64,000 nucleotides of DNA from Cycas panzhihuaensis (taxonomy: Eukaryota; Cycadophyta), in NCBI GenBank assembly GCA_023213395.1, contig CM041465.1:90031741-90095740 (forward strand). The letters are read 5' to 3'. A program made the translations under genes and the position numbers. Below, one piece after another: positions 43,807-54,399 of this stretch (position 1 is its first letter; each line of letters opens with the position of its first letter). The notes below the pieces were generated by a model. The model was given only the letters and a program-made list of their open reading frames with translations. It searched no databases and had not been told where the DNA came from.

Positions 43807-45300
43807 AGCCTAATGTGTACGACTCCTAAATTGTCTGTAAATTTCTCAAATTTGATTTTTCCCAAGGCCTTTATAAAAATATCTGTTGTTTGATCTTTAG
43901 TACTACAATAAGTCAACTCTATCTCGTCTGCTTGTACAAGTTCCCGAATGAAGTGGTATTGAGTTTTAATATGCTTTGTTCTGCCATGCAATACTAGATT
44001 TTTGGTCATTTGAATAGTGCTCTGATTGTCACACTAAATTCTAGTAGGACCTTGCTGTTTAATTTGAAAATCTTGTAAGAGTCTTCTTAACCAGATTGAT
44101 TCATAGGCTTCTAACACTACAGCTTTATATTCTGCTTTGGCTGTGGATAAGGAAACGGTATTTTGTTTCTTTATACTCCAAGCTACCGCTATTGATCCCA
44201 TACTAAATACATAACCTGAGGTAGATTTTCTATCATCGACATCACCGGCCTAATCTAAATCTGTATAACCAGTTAACTAAAACTTGGATGTAGTTTTGTA
44301 GTATAACCCAAAATGTGGAGTCCCTTTAAGGTATCTAAGGATTCTTTTAGCAGCTTGCCAATGAGATGTCTTTAGATCCTGCATAAATCTAGACACAACA
44401 CTTACCGAATATGTTATATTAGGTCAAGTAGAGGTTAAATAAATTACGCTGCCAATCAGTTGTCTATAGAGAGTAGGATCAATTGAAGTCGAGTCATCTG
44501 TCTTAGAGAGTTTAATTCCAATTTCTGCTGGTATTGACAATGGCTTACAGTTTGTCATATTAAATCTTTGTAGAAGGTATAATATATATTTACGTTGAGA
44601 GGTAAATATTCCTTATTTAGCTTGACAAACTTTTAATCCTAGGAAGTAGTGCATAAGGCCTAAGTCTGTCATCTCAAATTCCTTACACATAGCATCTTTA
44701 AATTGACTTAAAAGTTGGGAGTCATTTCCGATATAAATTAAGTCGTCCACATAGAGTCCTACAATCAATATCGAATTTCCTTTAATTTGGGTGTATAGGT
44801 TTGGGTCTGCTTGAGATCTTTCAAACCCTTGATCTTTAAGATATATGTCTATACGGGAATACCAAGCCCTAGGTGCTTATTTTAGACCATATAATGCCTT
44901 CTTTAACTTATACACTTTGTTTTCTTCCCCCCTGACTTCAAAACTAAGGGGTTGAGTGACATAGATATCTTCTTAGATATAACCATTTAAGAAGGCACTT
45001 TTTACATCCATTTGATAAACAGGCTAACCATTTGGGCGGCTAAACTTATTATCATACGAACTGATTCCATCCTAGCGACTAGGGCAAATGTTTCGGTATA
45101 GTTTATGCCTTCTCTTTAGGCATATCCTTTAGTAACTAAATGAGCTTTATATTTATTAATTAATCCATCGGAGTGGAACTTGGTCTTATAGACCCATTTG
45201 GTTCCAATGGCTTTCTTCCTTGGTGGTAAATCTACAAGTTCCCAAGTATCATTTTTAACGATGGATTCATATTCCTCTTGTATGACTTTTTGCCAACACT
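43807..45300 (-). pseudogene. Copia-B reverse transcriptase and RNase H
   Basis: From 45220 downward: KKAIGTKWVYKTKFHSDG, MESVRMIISLAAQM, then in a second frame YVTQPLSFEVRGEENKVYKL, KKALYGLK, stop, APRAWYSRID, LYVDDLIYIGND (YVDD at 44742-44753), DPTLYRQLIGSVIYLTST, HWQAAKRILRYLKGTPHFGL, RNase H DRKSTSGYVFSMGS, STAKAEYKAVVLEAYESIWL, CDNQSTIQM, HFIRELVQADEIELTYCSTK and KALGKIKFEKFTDNLG. Stops are at codons that are Gln, Trp or Arg in Copia-A or in the family. The YVDD box is intact. A frameshift lies near 45000. Confidence 0.92.
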
Positions 45301-46279
45301 CATGTTGATTAGCCTCACCAAAGGTTTAAGGCTCATGACTTTCAAGTAGCTTGCTCATTAGAGTAAAGTTAACCTTATGTGAGCGAGTAGATCTTCGATT
45401 GTTATCCAATATATTTCCTAAGCCATGGTTGCGTTGAACCCATTTGGGTAGTGGTTATGATGATGGTTGCGATAATGTTGCTTCCCTAGCAGTTTCCGAA
45501 GAATTTCTCCACATAGGAGGCACATATTTGGATGTATTTGATGTATCAAACTTAATGGTATTGTCCTTCTGTTGTTCATGATTATTTTGATAGTAGTTGT
45601 CCTCTTAAAATTTGATATCCCTACTCACTATAACTTTTCTAGATTTTGGATCATAAACTTTGTAAGATTTTGATGATTCACTATATCTAATAAAGATACA
45701 TTTTATACTATGGTCATCTAATTTAGTTCTTCTTTGGTCAGGGACATGGGCATAGGCTAAACAGCTAAATACCCTAAGGTGATGGATACTAGGTTTATAA
45801 CCTGTCTATGCTTCTTCTTGTGTCTTCCACCTAACTACTTTTGTGGAACATCTATTAAGTAGGTAAACTATGGTATGGACTGCTTCAGCCCAAAATTCAT
45901 GGCCTAAGTTTTTATCTTTAAGCATACAGCGTGCCATGTCTACGATAGTTCTATTTTTCCTTTTCGCTACACCATTTTGTTGTGGGGTGTAGGGGTTGGT
46001 AAGTTGTCGCCTAATCCCATGTCGGATACAATAATCCTTAAAGATATTAGAGGTAAATTCTCTCCCATTATCTGATCTTAAAGAAAGGATATGATATCCA
46101 CTTTGTCGCTCAATGAAAGTTTTAAAGTTAATAAAGTAGTTGAAAGCATTAGATTTATATTTGAGAAAGAACACCCATATCTTTCTTGTAAAGTCATCAA
46201 TAAATATAAGGAAATACTTGGCTGAAAAACTAGATAGAAATAACCTATTATTGATTTTAGATTCTGATGTATTTGACAC
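45301..46279 (-). pseudogene. Copia-B integrase core and C-terminus, fused to nucleocapsid
   Basis: One frame (46279-45806) runs from GHVSNTSESKINNRLFLSSF straight into KYFLIFIDDFTRKIWVFFLK, LRSDNGREFTSNIFKDYC and PQQNGVAKRKNRTIVDMARC, keeping all three DDE residues. The C-terminus follows (SLAYAHVPDQRRTKLDDHSI). Compared with Copia-A, the protease, spacer and HHCC finger are missing and the join is in frame at the AAG codon 46219-46217. Integrase without its finger and without protease could not work on its own. Confidence 0.9.
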
Positions 46280-47383
46280 ATGTCCTCTAGGGGGTGGTCC
46301 ATGTTTTGAAAAACACTTATCTTCAGTGTGACCATTTCTACAACAATAAGTACAATATAATTGATCTCTTTTACCATAACTGAGACTTTGACTCCTTCGT
46401 GGAGAATAATCAAGATTGAAAGATCTCTCCCTTTCCTTATAGAATTGAGTATGATTATTTCTTGGTTGGTCATAATAATTCTGAGGTGTTCTAGAAGGTT
46501 GTGAATTCCCATGACAATGTGGACAACAAGGATGATTATCAACTTATCTTCTTTGGTTTGGATTTCTTTGAGTGTTCGAATGTCTTAGAGAGTTTTCATG
46601 TTGTGGGGGTCCTCCTTGTCTATTTTTGTGAGGAGCTTGGTATCGTGGAGGATTTTGTCTAGTTTCATTTCTAGGGTTTCCATCTTTTCTCCTTGGAGGA
46701 GATTGGTTTTGTTTTGAGGTGCCATCTTGAGGGTTAGGTTGAATGTTGGCTTTTGTAGCAAAGGCATGTTCTAAAATTTCATTGGCAGCTTGTTGCTCTT
46801 CTATAGATATGAGCATAGCAGTAAGTTGTTCTACTTTGAGGGTACTTAGATCTTTTGATACACTAATACTAGTAGCTACCATTTCAAAATGTCTAACGAC
46901 TCATACACATCAAAAAATTCGTCCAGCTACTCTTTGTTCGATTAAGGTATTCCCAAGTGACCTCATTTGGTTAATGATATATTAAATTTTGGTCATGAAT
47001 TTAGTTACTGATTCATGAGGCATCATACATAAATTTTTGAACTTACTTCTCAAGTTTTGTAATTTAGAGGACGTGACCCCTTCATATATAAGTTGTAAAG
47101 TATCCCAAGCTTCTTTGGACTTAATGGATTCATTGACTCGTGGAAATACATGATCTTCTAATGCGCAAAAGATAAGAGCTAATGCTTCGTTATCTTTTTT
47201 GACATTTTCTTTGTATGTAACTTTTTCAGTATCGGTTGGATTTGATCCTAAGTCAATGTAACCAATTCTCACTATATCCCACATCTTGTTTTCTATGAGG
47301 ATGGGCCTCATCCTCCTATTCTAGTTAAGGAAATTATTTCTATCAAATTTTAGGATAATCATATTCCCAAAACTAGACGTCAT
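46280..47383 (-). pseudogene. Copia-B gag and zinc knuckle
   Basis: ATG at 47383 (MTSSFGNMIILKFD), the same start as Copia-A. The core continues in 47311-46982 (VTYKENVKKDNEALALIFCA, SKEAWDTLQLIYEGV) and in 46882-46544 (STLKVEQLTAMLISIEEQQA, then a Gln/Pro/Asn/Arg-rich RNA-binding tail). The zinc knuckle YCTYCCRNGHTEDKCF (about 46352-46305) is intact CCHC. Stops near 47320, 46980 and 46905 and shifts make it a pseudogene, though it is better preserved than in Copia-A. Confidence 0.9.
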
Positions 47384-47940
47384 TTTAAACTAAAGTTGTG
47401 TAAAATGAGATAAATGCAATATCAAAAAAAATATTTAAATGTAAAAAAAATTTAAAAGGCTTAAATGAAGGAAGTTATTTCCAAATATATCCCAAAATTT
47501 TTTAAAGTTTTAAACAAATGAACTAGGACCTAGAAAGGCTACTAGGCTCTAAGTTTATGTTTCTCCTGGGGCAACCTTCGGTTGTTATTTTGTCTAGTGG
47601 CGCCTGCCCACAGATGGCAAAACAGGGACCCAATATATCGGTACAGAGCACTAGGCTCTATATACCTCAGTATGCGGGCTGCTAAGAAGGCTTTGACACC
47701 CCCTTGAATTGTTGGTCCACCTGCGCTGGACTTATGCCTAACGACAGATCTAGTGGTGAAGATTCTCGAACCAAGGCACTCACCCTGTCTAGGTCTAGCT
47801 TTGGTCTCCAAACACCATGAAATGAATAGGTTTTGCACCTCAGCCTGCCACCGAATACACCTGATAACTAATGGCTATCCTCATCCAATATGAGTAGGCT
47901 GATTAGCGTGTGCAGGATGATAATTTCAGGGGTCCTAACT
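47384..47940 (-). other. Gag-proximal leader of Copia-B
   Basis: Inverted match to 6249-6811. No conserved reading frame between the two copies. Confidence 0.7.
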
Positions 47941-47944
47941 GTTC

Positions 47945-49720
47945 CCCTTGCAAGGCTGGAAAAATAGGGTGGTTCAATTCAGAATTATCTTGTTTAATGT
48001 GAAAAATTAAACTAATTAGCAATGTGGTCTTTCTTAGAAAAAGAAAATTTCCTTTGATAATAAAAAATGGAAAGTAAAATATGCTCTAATCAAGATGAAA
48101 TGAATACTAAACTTTAAAAATAAAAAACTCTTTTCTTTTTTTTTTCAAAAAAAATATAATGCTCTTCAAATAGATGAAATATACCTTTGAAAAGAAATAC
48201 ATTTTTTCTTTATATAAGTGTAAGAAAAAGTGATATTTTTCAATAATAAAGAAAAACTTTAATACACTTTTGAAGTATAACAATCAAATAAGAAAATAAT
48301 AATGTGTTTGAAAGCAAACTTAAAAAAATTCTTTTCACTTATGAAAAACTTGAAATAAACTTTTGAGAATGAAATATAAAGAGTTTTCAAAAAATACCAA
48401 TTTCTCAAATGAGTAAATGTAAACCTTCAATGTAAAAAAAACTTTCCTTTTTTATATAAAATAACTTTTCTTTGAGAAAGATATATATTGCCTTATGAAC
48501 AATTTCTGGTTCAAAACAACTTAAAATGCTTATAGAAAGATCAAGTAGAAACCTTGAGCAACTAATGAGATATAAACTAGAATTTTCTTAAAAATTTTAA
48601 AAAAAAGACAAGCTTATTAGGATGTACTTGTATGCTTAACTTTAACAGCTTGAAAACTATACTGAATAATGTCAGAATAACTTAATATTCTACCAATATG
48701 TATATTAATAAGGTGTGAATCCAATGAAATAAACACATTTGAAAATGGGTACCAATAAATCATAATTTGAATGATGCAAAGGTATAGACCTCCTCAGGGC
48801 CCTAACGGGGCAGTGGAAGTCAAAATTACATAAAATTACTAATTATCTTTTAAAAAATGTTGAGAAAGGGATCAAATATTGTTTATGAAATTGCTCAATG
48901 TACTTCCAATTGAAAATTTTTGAAAAATATATTAAAAAAAGTGTAAAAATAGGAGATTTGAGGTAATAAGTTACCTCAAAATTGAATGATTTAAAATTTA
49001 GGAAAAAAATCTCAAAATATATAAAAAATTATATCAAATTAAAGAGAAATGAGTCTACTTCTAAACGAAGCTAACAGAATTAAAATCTAATATAAAATAA
49101 AAAAGTTATAGCAAAAATGGTAACAGGTGTCTTTATGTAAAATGTTAAGAAACGGGCTAAAAATAACTAAATTCCCAATTTTAGCGATTAAAATAGTAAT
49201 AAAAATGAATTCAAAAAATTAAAGTAAGAGGTGGGTATTAAATTCTATAGAATGTAGATCACTATAGAGGAAATTTGGGTAGAAAATAATTTACCAGTAA
49301 TAAATTATAGCCAGTTCTAAAAATGATTTTGTTAAAAGTGTGAAAAATGCTGAAATTTTGAATGACTGATATTAAATTGGTCGAAACTAGGTCAAATCAG
49401 CACCAAATTGGTCATATGACCAGTTGAAATTGGTGTACAGAAAATTTTTGATCTATTGGAGGTGGTTTTGTTTGAAACTGATAAGCCAGTGAGACATTAT
49501 AGCAACAAAAATGCCAATAACTCTATAAAAAATAAAAAAATTCAAAAAAATGAAAAGAAAAAAAGATTATAAAACTTGTTAACGCCCTTTTGAAGGTAGC
49601 TAATGGTCATATGATGACTAAATAGCACCGGGGCTGGGAGCTTAAACTCTTTAAACCCTGGATTTAAAAAATCATACAATAAATTTTAATTTTTTTAAAC
49701 TTTATATTATTAAAACTATA
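47945..49720 (-). repeat. R block, inverted copy in Copia-B
   Basis: Reverse complement matches 41880-43461 and 4140-6240, for example 'catatgaccaatttggtgct' (49396-49415 inverted), the 'gggtaccaataaatcat' region near 48748, and 'gcgttaacaagttttataat'. With 41880-43461 it forms a large inverted repeat around the Copia-B coding region. Confidence 0.75.
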
Positions 49721-49780
49721 TAAAATGTCGTTGGCAAACAAATGATATATAATAAAATAAATAGTTGTGTATAATGAAGC

Positions 49781-49997
49781 CGATATATAATAATAGCTGC
49801 ATATAAAGAACGTTGAGGAGGAGACGTAAGAGACGTAAGACAAAACCTGAAACCTAAATGCTGACATATAATAATAGCAGTGTATAAAGAGCATTGAGAA
49901 GAAGACGTAAGAGATGTAAGGCAAAACTTAAATACCGATATATAATAATAGCAATGTATAAAGACGTAAGAGACGTAACTCAAAACCTGAACGCCGA
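49781..49997. repeat. About 80-bp tandem repeat, 2.7 copies
   Basis: Units start at 49781, 49862 and 49936 and share 'gatatataataatagc', 'gtataaagaacgttgagg', 'gacgtaagagacgtaag' and 'caaaacctgaa'. It lies upstream of the R block of Copia-B. The 'tacgtctc' core also occurs upstream of R in Copia-A (3955-3995). Confidence 0.8.
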
Positions 49998-50110
49998 GCC
50001 ACTGCCAATAGGAGAGCCTCTAGCTGCACACTAAGACGGCAAACGCATAACCCAACGAGTGAAAAAAATGTGAAACGTCAACAATATATATACATATATC
50101 AGGCGCACTT

Positions 50111-50170
50111 ATCAAAGGGATAGACAGCAGAGAGGATTCTCTAAACAAATCAAAGGGATAGACAGCAGAA
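50111..50170. repeat. Short tandem repeat, 38-bp period
   Basis: 'atcaaagggatagacagcag' occurs at 50111 and again at 50149. Another copy-specific minisatellite in the Copia-B upstream leader. Confidence 0.75.
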
Positions 50171-50539
50171 CGGTCACGGTATTGGGTGTAGATGTAACCC
50201 AAACGAAGTTGTAAAGAGGTCAAAGTAGACAAAGAAAAGATGGGTGTAGACGTAGATGAAGATGGCTCGGACGTAAATGCTATATGTATGTTTGTAAAAT
50301 AATGCACAGTTTGTAAGAAAATGGTTGTATATATATGATGAGATTAAGCTAGCACAGAGGTGTTGATAACAACACTACAGATGCACGGGGACACAAGTAA
50401 ACCAGACCACACAGAGCACAGATCTATCAAGCGCAGAAGAGAATAAAGGTATATCTTAGGACTCTCTTAGGACTCCCTTATTTAGAAGTTTCTCCATATG
50501 ATAAGAAAAGATCATCTAGTTAGGGGGCATTGATAAGGA
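50171..50539. other. Outer leader of Copia-B and junction to Gypsy-H, no gene
   Basis: No LTR or primer-binding site visible. 'ggactctcttaggactccctta' near 50458-50479 is a small direct repeat. The Copia-B boundary is somewhere here. Confidence 0.4.
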
Positions 50540-51121
50540 CTACAACTTATATTAATTTTTATATTATCTAAAAATAATAAATAGCTTGATCCAATTCATA
50601 AAAAATATCCCTATCATCTCGAACTATTATACTTCCAATATTAGATCATCTCCTCTTATAAGCATGGTGTATGTCAGTGACTAGAGTAAATAACCTCTAA
50701 TAGGAACTTTAGAATATGATTCTCTAAATGGCATGGTCTTCCCTGCCATATATACTTGAAATTATTTATGTAGCACTATGTAAAGGCCTACTTGATTGAT
50801 TATTTATTTGTTGATGAAGTTATATATGCTTCCATTACCAGGTAATATTGTCACCTTAATGCCTTTAACATTTCCTAAGAGACAAAATCTGAGGTGATAA
50901 GAATACCTATATCATGGCTTGTAAGGAGGAGTCTACTCTTATAATATCCATCTCTTCCCTTAGAGCTAAGGTTTCCAAGATTTTCTCATCTTCATTAGGT
51001 TAATTATTAAGTGGGTTAGCTCCTTTCTTCTCTTCTATTAGTTAATCATTCTCAAGCATATGCAACTTCTTTCAAGTGTACATATGGTCCTTACTGTATT
51101 TTATATTGCACTTGAAATATG
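50540..51121 (-). pseudogene. Gypsy-H zinc knuckle and protease remnant
   Basis: Minus strand from 51113: CKCNIKYSKDHMYT, stop, KKLHMLEND (a knuckle of the CxxCGxKYxxGHxCxxKxLxxLE type), ALREEMDIIRVDSSLQAM, then GNVKGIKVTILPGNGSIYNF, matching the Gypsy protease pattern GNVxGxxVTxLxDSGSTHNFI with the catalytic DSG changed to GNG. Decayed beyond that. It continues gag at 52376-53477, interrupted by the TRIM-like element. Confidence 0.7.
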
Positions 51122-51412
51122 TATTAGGTGTAATGTTCATTACCCTATGCATTGGGACCATGTGATTCATCTTATGCCATCATTGTAAAGGTAAAATGTT
51201 ATTTTATTTTATGTTTTATTATTATTTTATATTTTTAAATTGTCAGTTGAGGCAGGCTCTCACCTACCTCCCAACCTATATATTTTATGGGGCATAATAC
51301 CCCTAGTGTTCATCAAAAGCACCTATCAATGAAATTTGTTAAGTTTTTCAATATGAATTTTAAGATGGGTTAGAAACGTACCTTCTTTGCATCGTCCTCA
51401 CACATGCTTTCA
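51122..51412 (+). repeat. 5' LTR of TRIM-like element
   Basis: 291 bp; TATA-like 'ctatatattttat' near 51285. Similar part order to the Copia-A LTR. Confidence 0.88.
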
Positions 51413-51414
51413 TT

Positions 51415-51427
51415 TGGTATCAGAGCC
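51415..51427 (+). other. Primer-binding site of TRIM-like element
   Basis: TGGTATCAGAGCC, exact tRNA-Met type. Confidence 0.95.
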
Positions 51428-52085
51428 ATTCTTAGAACTATGGGCGATGGAAGTACATCTCAACAGTTGCATCAATCCATCATAGTCTCACTCTGATTAG
51501 CAACTATTATTTCTATCTCCATAAAGGCCAACATCTTCTTCACATCACATGTCTTCTACTAATCAATCCCTTGGCATTCACATCTACCTGTTATGTTTAT
51601 GTACCTTATGTATTTGCCATTACTTTCTATATGCTCTTAATTGCCTGCTTCATTCAAGTGCTCATCACATTCAATGAAAACTTATTCCAACTCAAAATAG
51701 AATTCCATCTAAGCAATACACATTCAATGGACCACTTAGTAGGATTGACCCACATTGGAGATTTAGTTGTTGACCAATGAGCCAACGTGAAGCCGCTTCT
51801 CCGTTGTTGAGTATCAAGTCACCCGCGGTTGTTGCTCTATTCATTTCCACTCACTCCAAAGTCATCTATACCAAACCATGAAACAAAGTAGCAATGGGTG
51901 GGAAAACCCTACAAGATTACTTAAGCAAAATGATTCATACATAAAAATAGGAAACCAAAAAATAATTGGCATATTGATCAATCCAGGTCAACCATAGAAG
52001 TCCTCTCTAGAAAATACCTAACATTCCTCTCCTCAATTTTAAGGAAAAGCTTGAAATTTCATGTAATGAACATTATGGAGAGGAA

Positions 52086-52375
52086 TGTTAGGTATAATAT
52101 TCATTACCCTATGCATTGGGACCATGTGAGCCATCTTACACCATTATTATAAAGGTAAAATATTATTTTATTTTATGTTTTATTATTATTTTATGTATTG
52201 AATTATCAGTTGAGGTGGGCTCCTACCTGCCTTCCAAACTATATATCATATGGGGCATAATACCCCTAGCATTCATAAACACTGCCTATCAATGAAATTT
52301 GTTAAGTTTTTAAATATGATTTTTAATAAGGGTTAGAAACGTATTTACTCTACTCTGTCCTCTTATGTGTTTTTA
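52086..52375 (+). repeat. 3' LTR of TRIM-like element
   Basis: 290 bp, TGTTAGGTATAATATTC...GTGTTTTTA, diverged from the 5' copy by scattered substitutions. Confidence 0.88.
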
Positions 52376-53477
52376 ATATGTTCCCTTTTTAAGACGATTA
52401 ACCCTTGAAGTACTTATTAGTTGGCTTATTTTCTAAATATTCCCAAGGGTTTGGGATGACAATATTATCCCAATAATCATCTTATGATTCTTATTCTCTC
52501 TTCTTACTTGTATAGCTCAAAAGTAGTCTCAAAACTCTACCTCTATATTTTGGGCATATACCATTGCTTGTCTTGGGTTATAGATCATTTATAATTTAAA
52601 CCTAAAATAAATCTTTTTCTTTAAGCCACCAAGATTTGCATCCAACAAAGCCCCACATGAGATAGCATAGTGGTATTGAAGGTAGGGTCTCACCCTAAGA
52701 CCCATGTTTGAGTCTCGTCAAAGGTGAATGCTTATTTTGTGGCTTCTAAGGTGGTATTCTTTCACTAATGTTAGGTGTAATGATATCTAAGTTTTCCCTT
52801 ATAATATTGGATTATAGGTGAATGGTAAGATCCTAAGAGGAGTAGTGGTGACAATAAGGACATTGACACCTCTGGGTGATCAAAAAATAATAAAAAAGAT
52901 TTGCATCTAGCAAGAACTTTTCCTCTATATGATTTAGCAATATGCTTTATAAATTTTAAAATTATTTTGTGTATTGCTAGATCATTCTTATTTGTTATAG
53001 TCCATGCATTGTAAGGTAAAAATCATTATTCCATATATCCTCATACTTCTCATATATTATGTGTGTAAAAAATGTCCAAATAAAATTAATTAAGTTCTCA
53101 TAGTTTTAACACTACCACTTAAACTAATAAAATACTCTATTGCTCAAGTATATGGAGCTAAAGATAATTTTATCCTTTTCAAAGATAGGATGGATGTCAA
53201 AATAGGTTTCTATATTGATTATTCATGCCTATATATCCTTGGTTCTATCTACATCAAAGAATTCTAAGTATCTCTTCATGTTCTTAATGATTGAGCTTCT
53301 TTTATTCTTTAAATCCCTTATCAAGTCCTCTTGTCATTCATCCTTAGATGTCCCCTCTCCTCCTTTACTTTTAGATCAGTTTTCCTCTTCCTTAGGTGTC
53401 TTCCAATACTTCATGAATCCTTTTAAGGTTTGATGGTAAGCATTCATACCAACTATAAGCTTATTAACCATCTCTTG
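52376..53477 (-). pseudogene. Gypsy-H gag remnant
   Basis: Minus strand from 53477: QEMVNKLIVGMNAYHQTLKG (N-terminal helix), SKGGEGTSKDE, YLEFFDVDRTKDI, IINIETYFDIHPIFEKDKII and FSSIYLSNRVFY (capsid core; family pattern WxxxIExYFxxxxxxxxxKIxFAsxxL), down to about 53080. After the SINE, 52600-52400 reads TYNPRQAMVYAQNIEVEF, the later gag. Many stops. It belongs with the protease at 50540-51121. The left LTR of element G abuts it at 53478. Confidence 0.7.
52643..52895 (+). mobile_element. tRNA-derived SINE with 12-bp target duplication
   Basis: 253 bp. The tRNA-like head has an A box TAGCATAGTGG (52663-52673) and a B box TGTTTGAGTC (52705-52714), then an unrelated body and an A-rich 3' end (caaaaaataataaaa). 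It is flanked by the perfect 12-bp repeat AAGATTTGCATC (52631-52642, 52896-52907). SINEs are transcribed by pol III and copied by LINE enzymes. Inserted in the Gypsy-H gag. Confidence 0.88.
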
Positions 53478-53715
53478 TGTTGGAGAATAGACCTGCAATA
53501 AGATATTCGCAAATAGAACCAAACAAAACAAAAGCACTTCCAGGATCGAACAGTACCCTTAAGGTACCTCCATTATATTAACAAAACATCATTACAACAA
53601 TATACCATCGATACAATATGATACACAATATTGTGTATTTATAATACATATCAATATAGAGAGAGTGGGACTCACTTGCATATGGGACAAACAAATGTGC
53701 ATTAATATTCCAACA
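53478..53715 (-). repeat. 3' LTR of element G
   Basis: 238 bp, TGTTGGAATATT...ATTCTCCAACA on the minus strand. It contains an 18-bp perfect palindrome at 53621-53638 directly downstream of the TATA-like TATAAATA. Confidence 0.9.
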
Positions 53716-53726
53716 TTCCCCCTTAA
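53716..53726 (-). other. Polypurine tract of element G
   Basis: The minus strand reads TTAAGGGGGAA next to the 3' LTR. Confidence 0.85.
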
Positions 53727-54071
53727 TGCACATTTGGGTCATTTGTATCTACAATGCTTTGTCCTTAGAAATGTCTTGAAAATGATGTCTTCAACTCGAT
53801 CCTTGACTTCAATCTTGTAGTGATGTCTTTGATGTAGAATGACATCTTCATCTTGATTTTTGTCTTCAATTCTGTACTGATGCCTTTGTAAGAAGATATC
53901 CTCAGTTAGATTTTGATCTTCAATCCTACAGTGATCATGTTAATGTAGTTGCTCTAGCAAGTGCAAATCTTAATTATTTATTGTGGTTGGTCTAATCTAA
54001 TTATGATGAAGATCCTGTAAGTAGCCATCTTTAAACACAACTTGCTTGTCATTATTATCCTGTATAAGTTC
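53727..54071. other. Element G 3' untranslated region
   Basis: No gene. Contains three diverged tandem units around 53770-53930 ('tcaat.ct.tagtgatgtctttgatgtag', 'cttcaattctgtactgatg', 'cttcaatcctacagtgatc'), roughly 60-bp period. Confidence 0.55.
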
Positions 54072-54335
54072 TTAATCACCATGTACAATAGTGATTTGTT
54101 CAACCTTTGGAGCGGAATCTTGATCAACTTGCATACTCTTTGAAATTAAATCAATACTCAAAGTAGGGGCATCATTTGGACTTGAATCATTACAAGACTC
54201 ATCCTTTATAGGGTTATCAAATTTACATTTACTTTCTCTTGAAATAATAGAGTCATATAAATAAACCTTTATCGATTCATCACTTTCAATGTCTTCATCA
54301 GTAGTTGTAGTCTCAGCAATACATTCAACCATCAT
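54072..54335 (-). pseudogene. Element G second small frame, acidic
   Basis: 87 codons, MMVECIAETTTTDEDIESDE with Asp/Glu/Ser-rich sequence and no recognised domain. It follows gag in the same direction and may be its C-terminal acidic tail after frame damage. No zinc knuckle seen. Confidence 0.4.
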
Positions 54336-54399
54336 TTATTTACATTTAATAAAAATTTTATTAATACTCATGCATTCTTCATCTTAACATGTCATTTCA

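Larger units (their letters stand above)
43462..50400 (-). mobile_element. Copia-B, Ty1/Copia element lacking protease and visible 5' LTR
   Basis: Same family as Copia-A, on the minus strand: 3' LTR 43462-43794, polypurine tract, RNase H and RT (44170-45300), integrase core (45700-46217), nucleocapsid, gag (ATG 47383), gag-proximal leader (47384-47940), R block (47945-49720), minisatellites (49781-50170). I found no 5' LTR by about 50.5 kb, so it is probably 5'-truncated. It carries an in-frame deletion from after the zinc knuckle to the integrase core. Confidence 0.85.
51122..52375 (+). mobile_element. TRIM-like small LTR retrotransposon
   Basis: 1,254 bp with LTRs 51122-51412 and 52086-52375, a perfect tRNA-Met primer-binding site (51415-51427), a 673-bp non-coding interior, and a polypurine-like ATGGAGAGGAA before the 3' LTR. 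It is flanked by a perfect 5-bp target duplication ATATG (51117-51121, 52376-52380). No gag or pol. The 5' LTR start is TA instead of TG. It needed proteins from another Copia element to move. It sits inside Gypsy-H. Confidence 0.9.

Noticed and set aside
49664-50307. Minus-strand open frames rich in Tyr, Ser and Ile
   Set aside because: Translation of the 80-bp minisatellite and nearby AT-rich leader of Copia-B.
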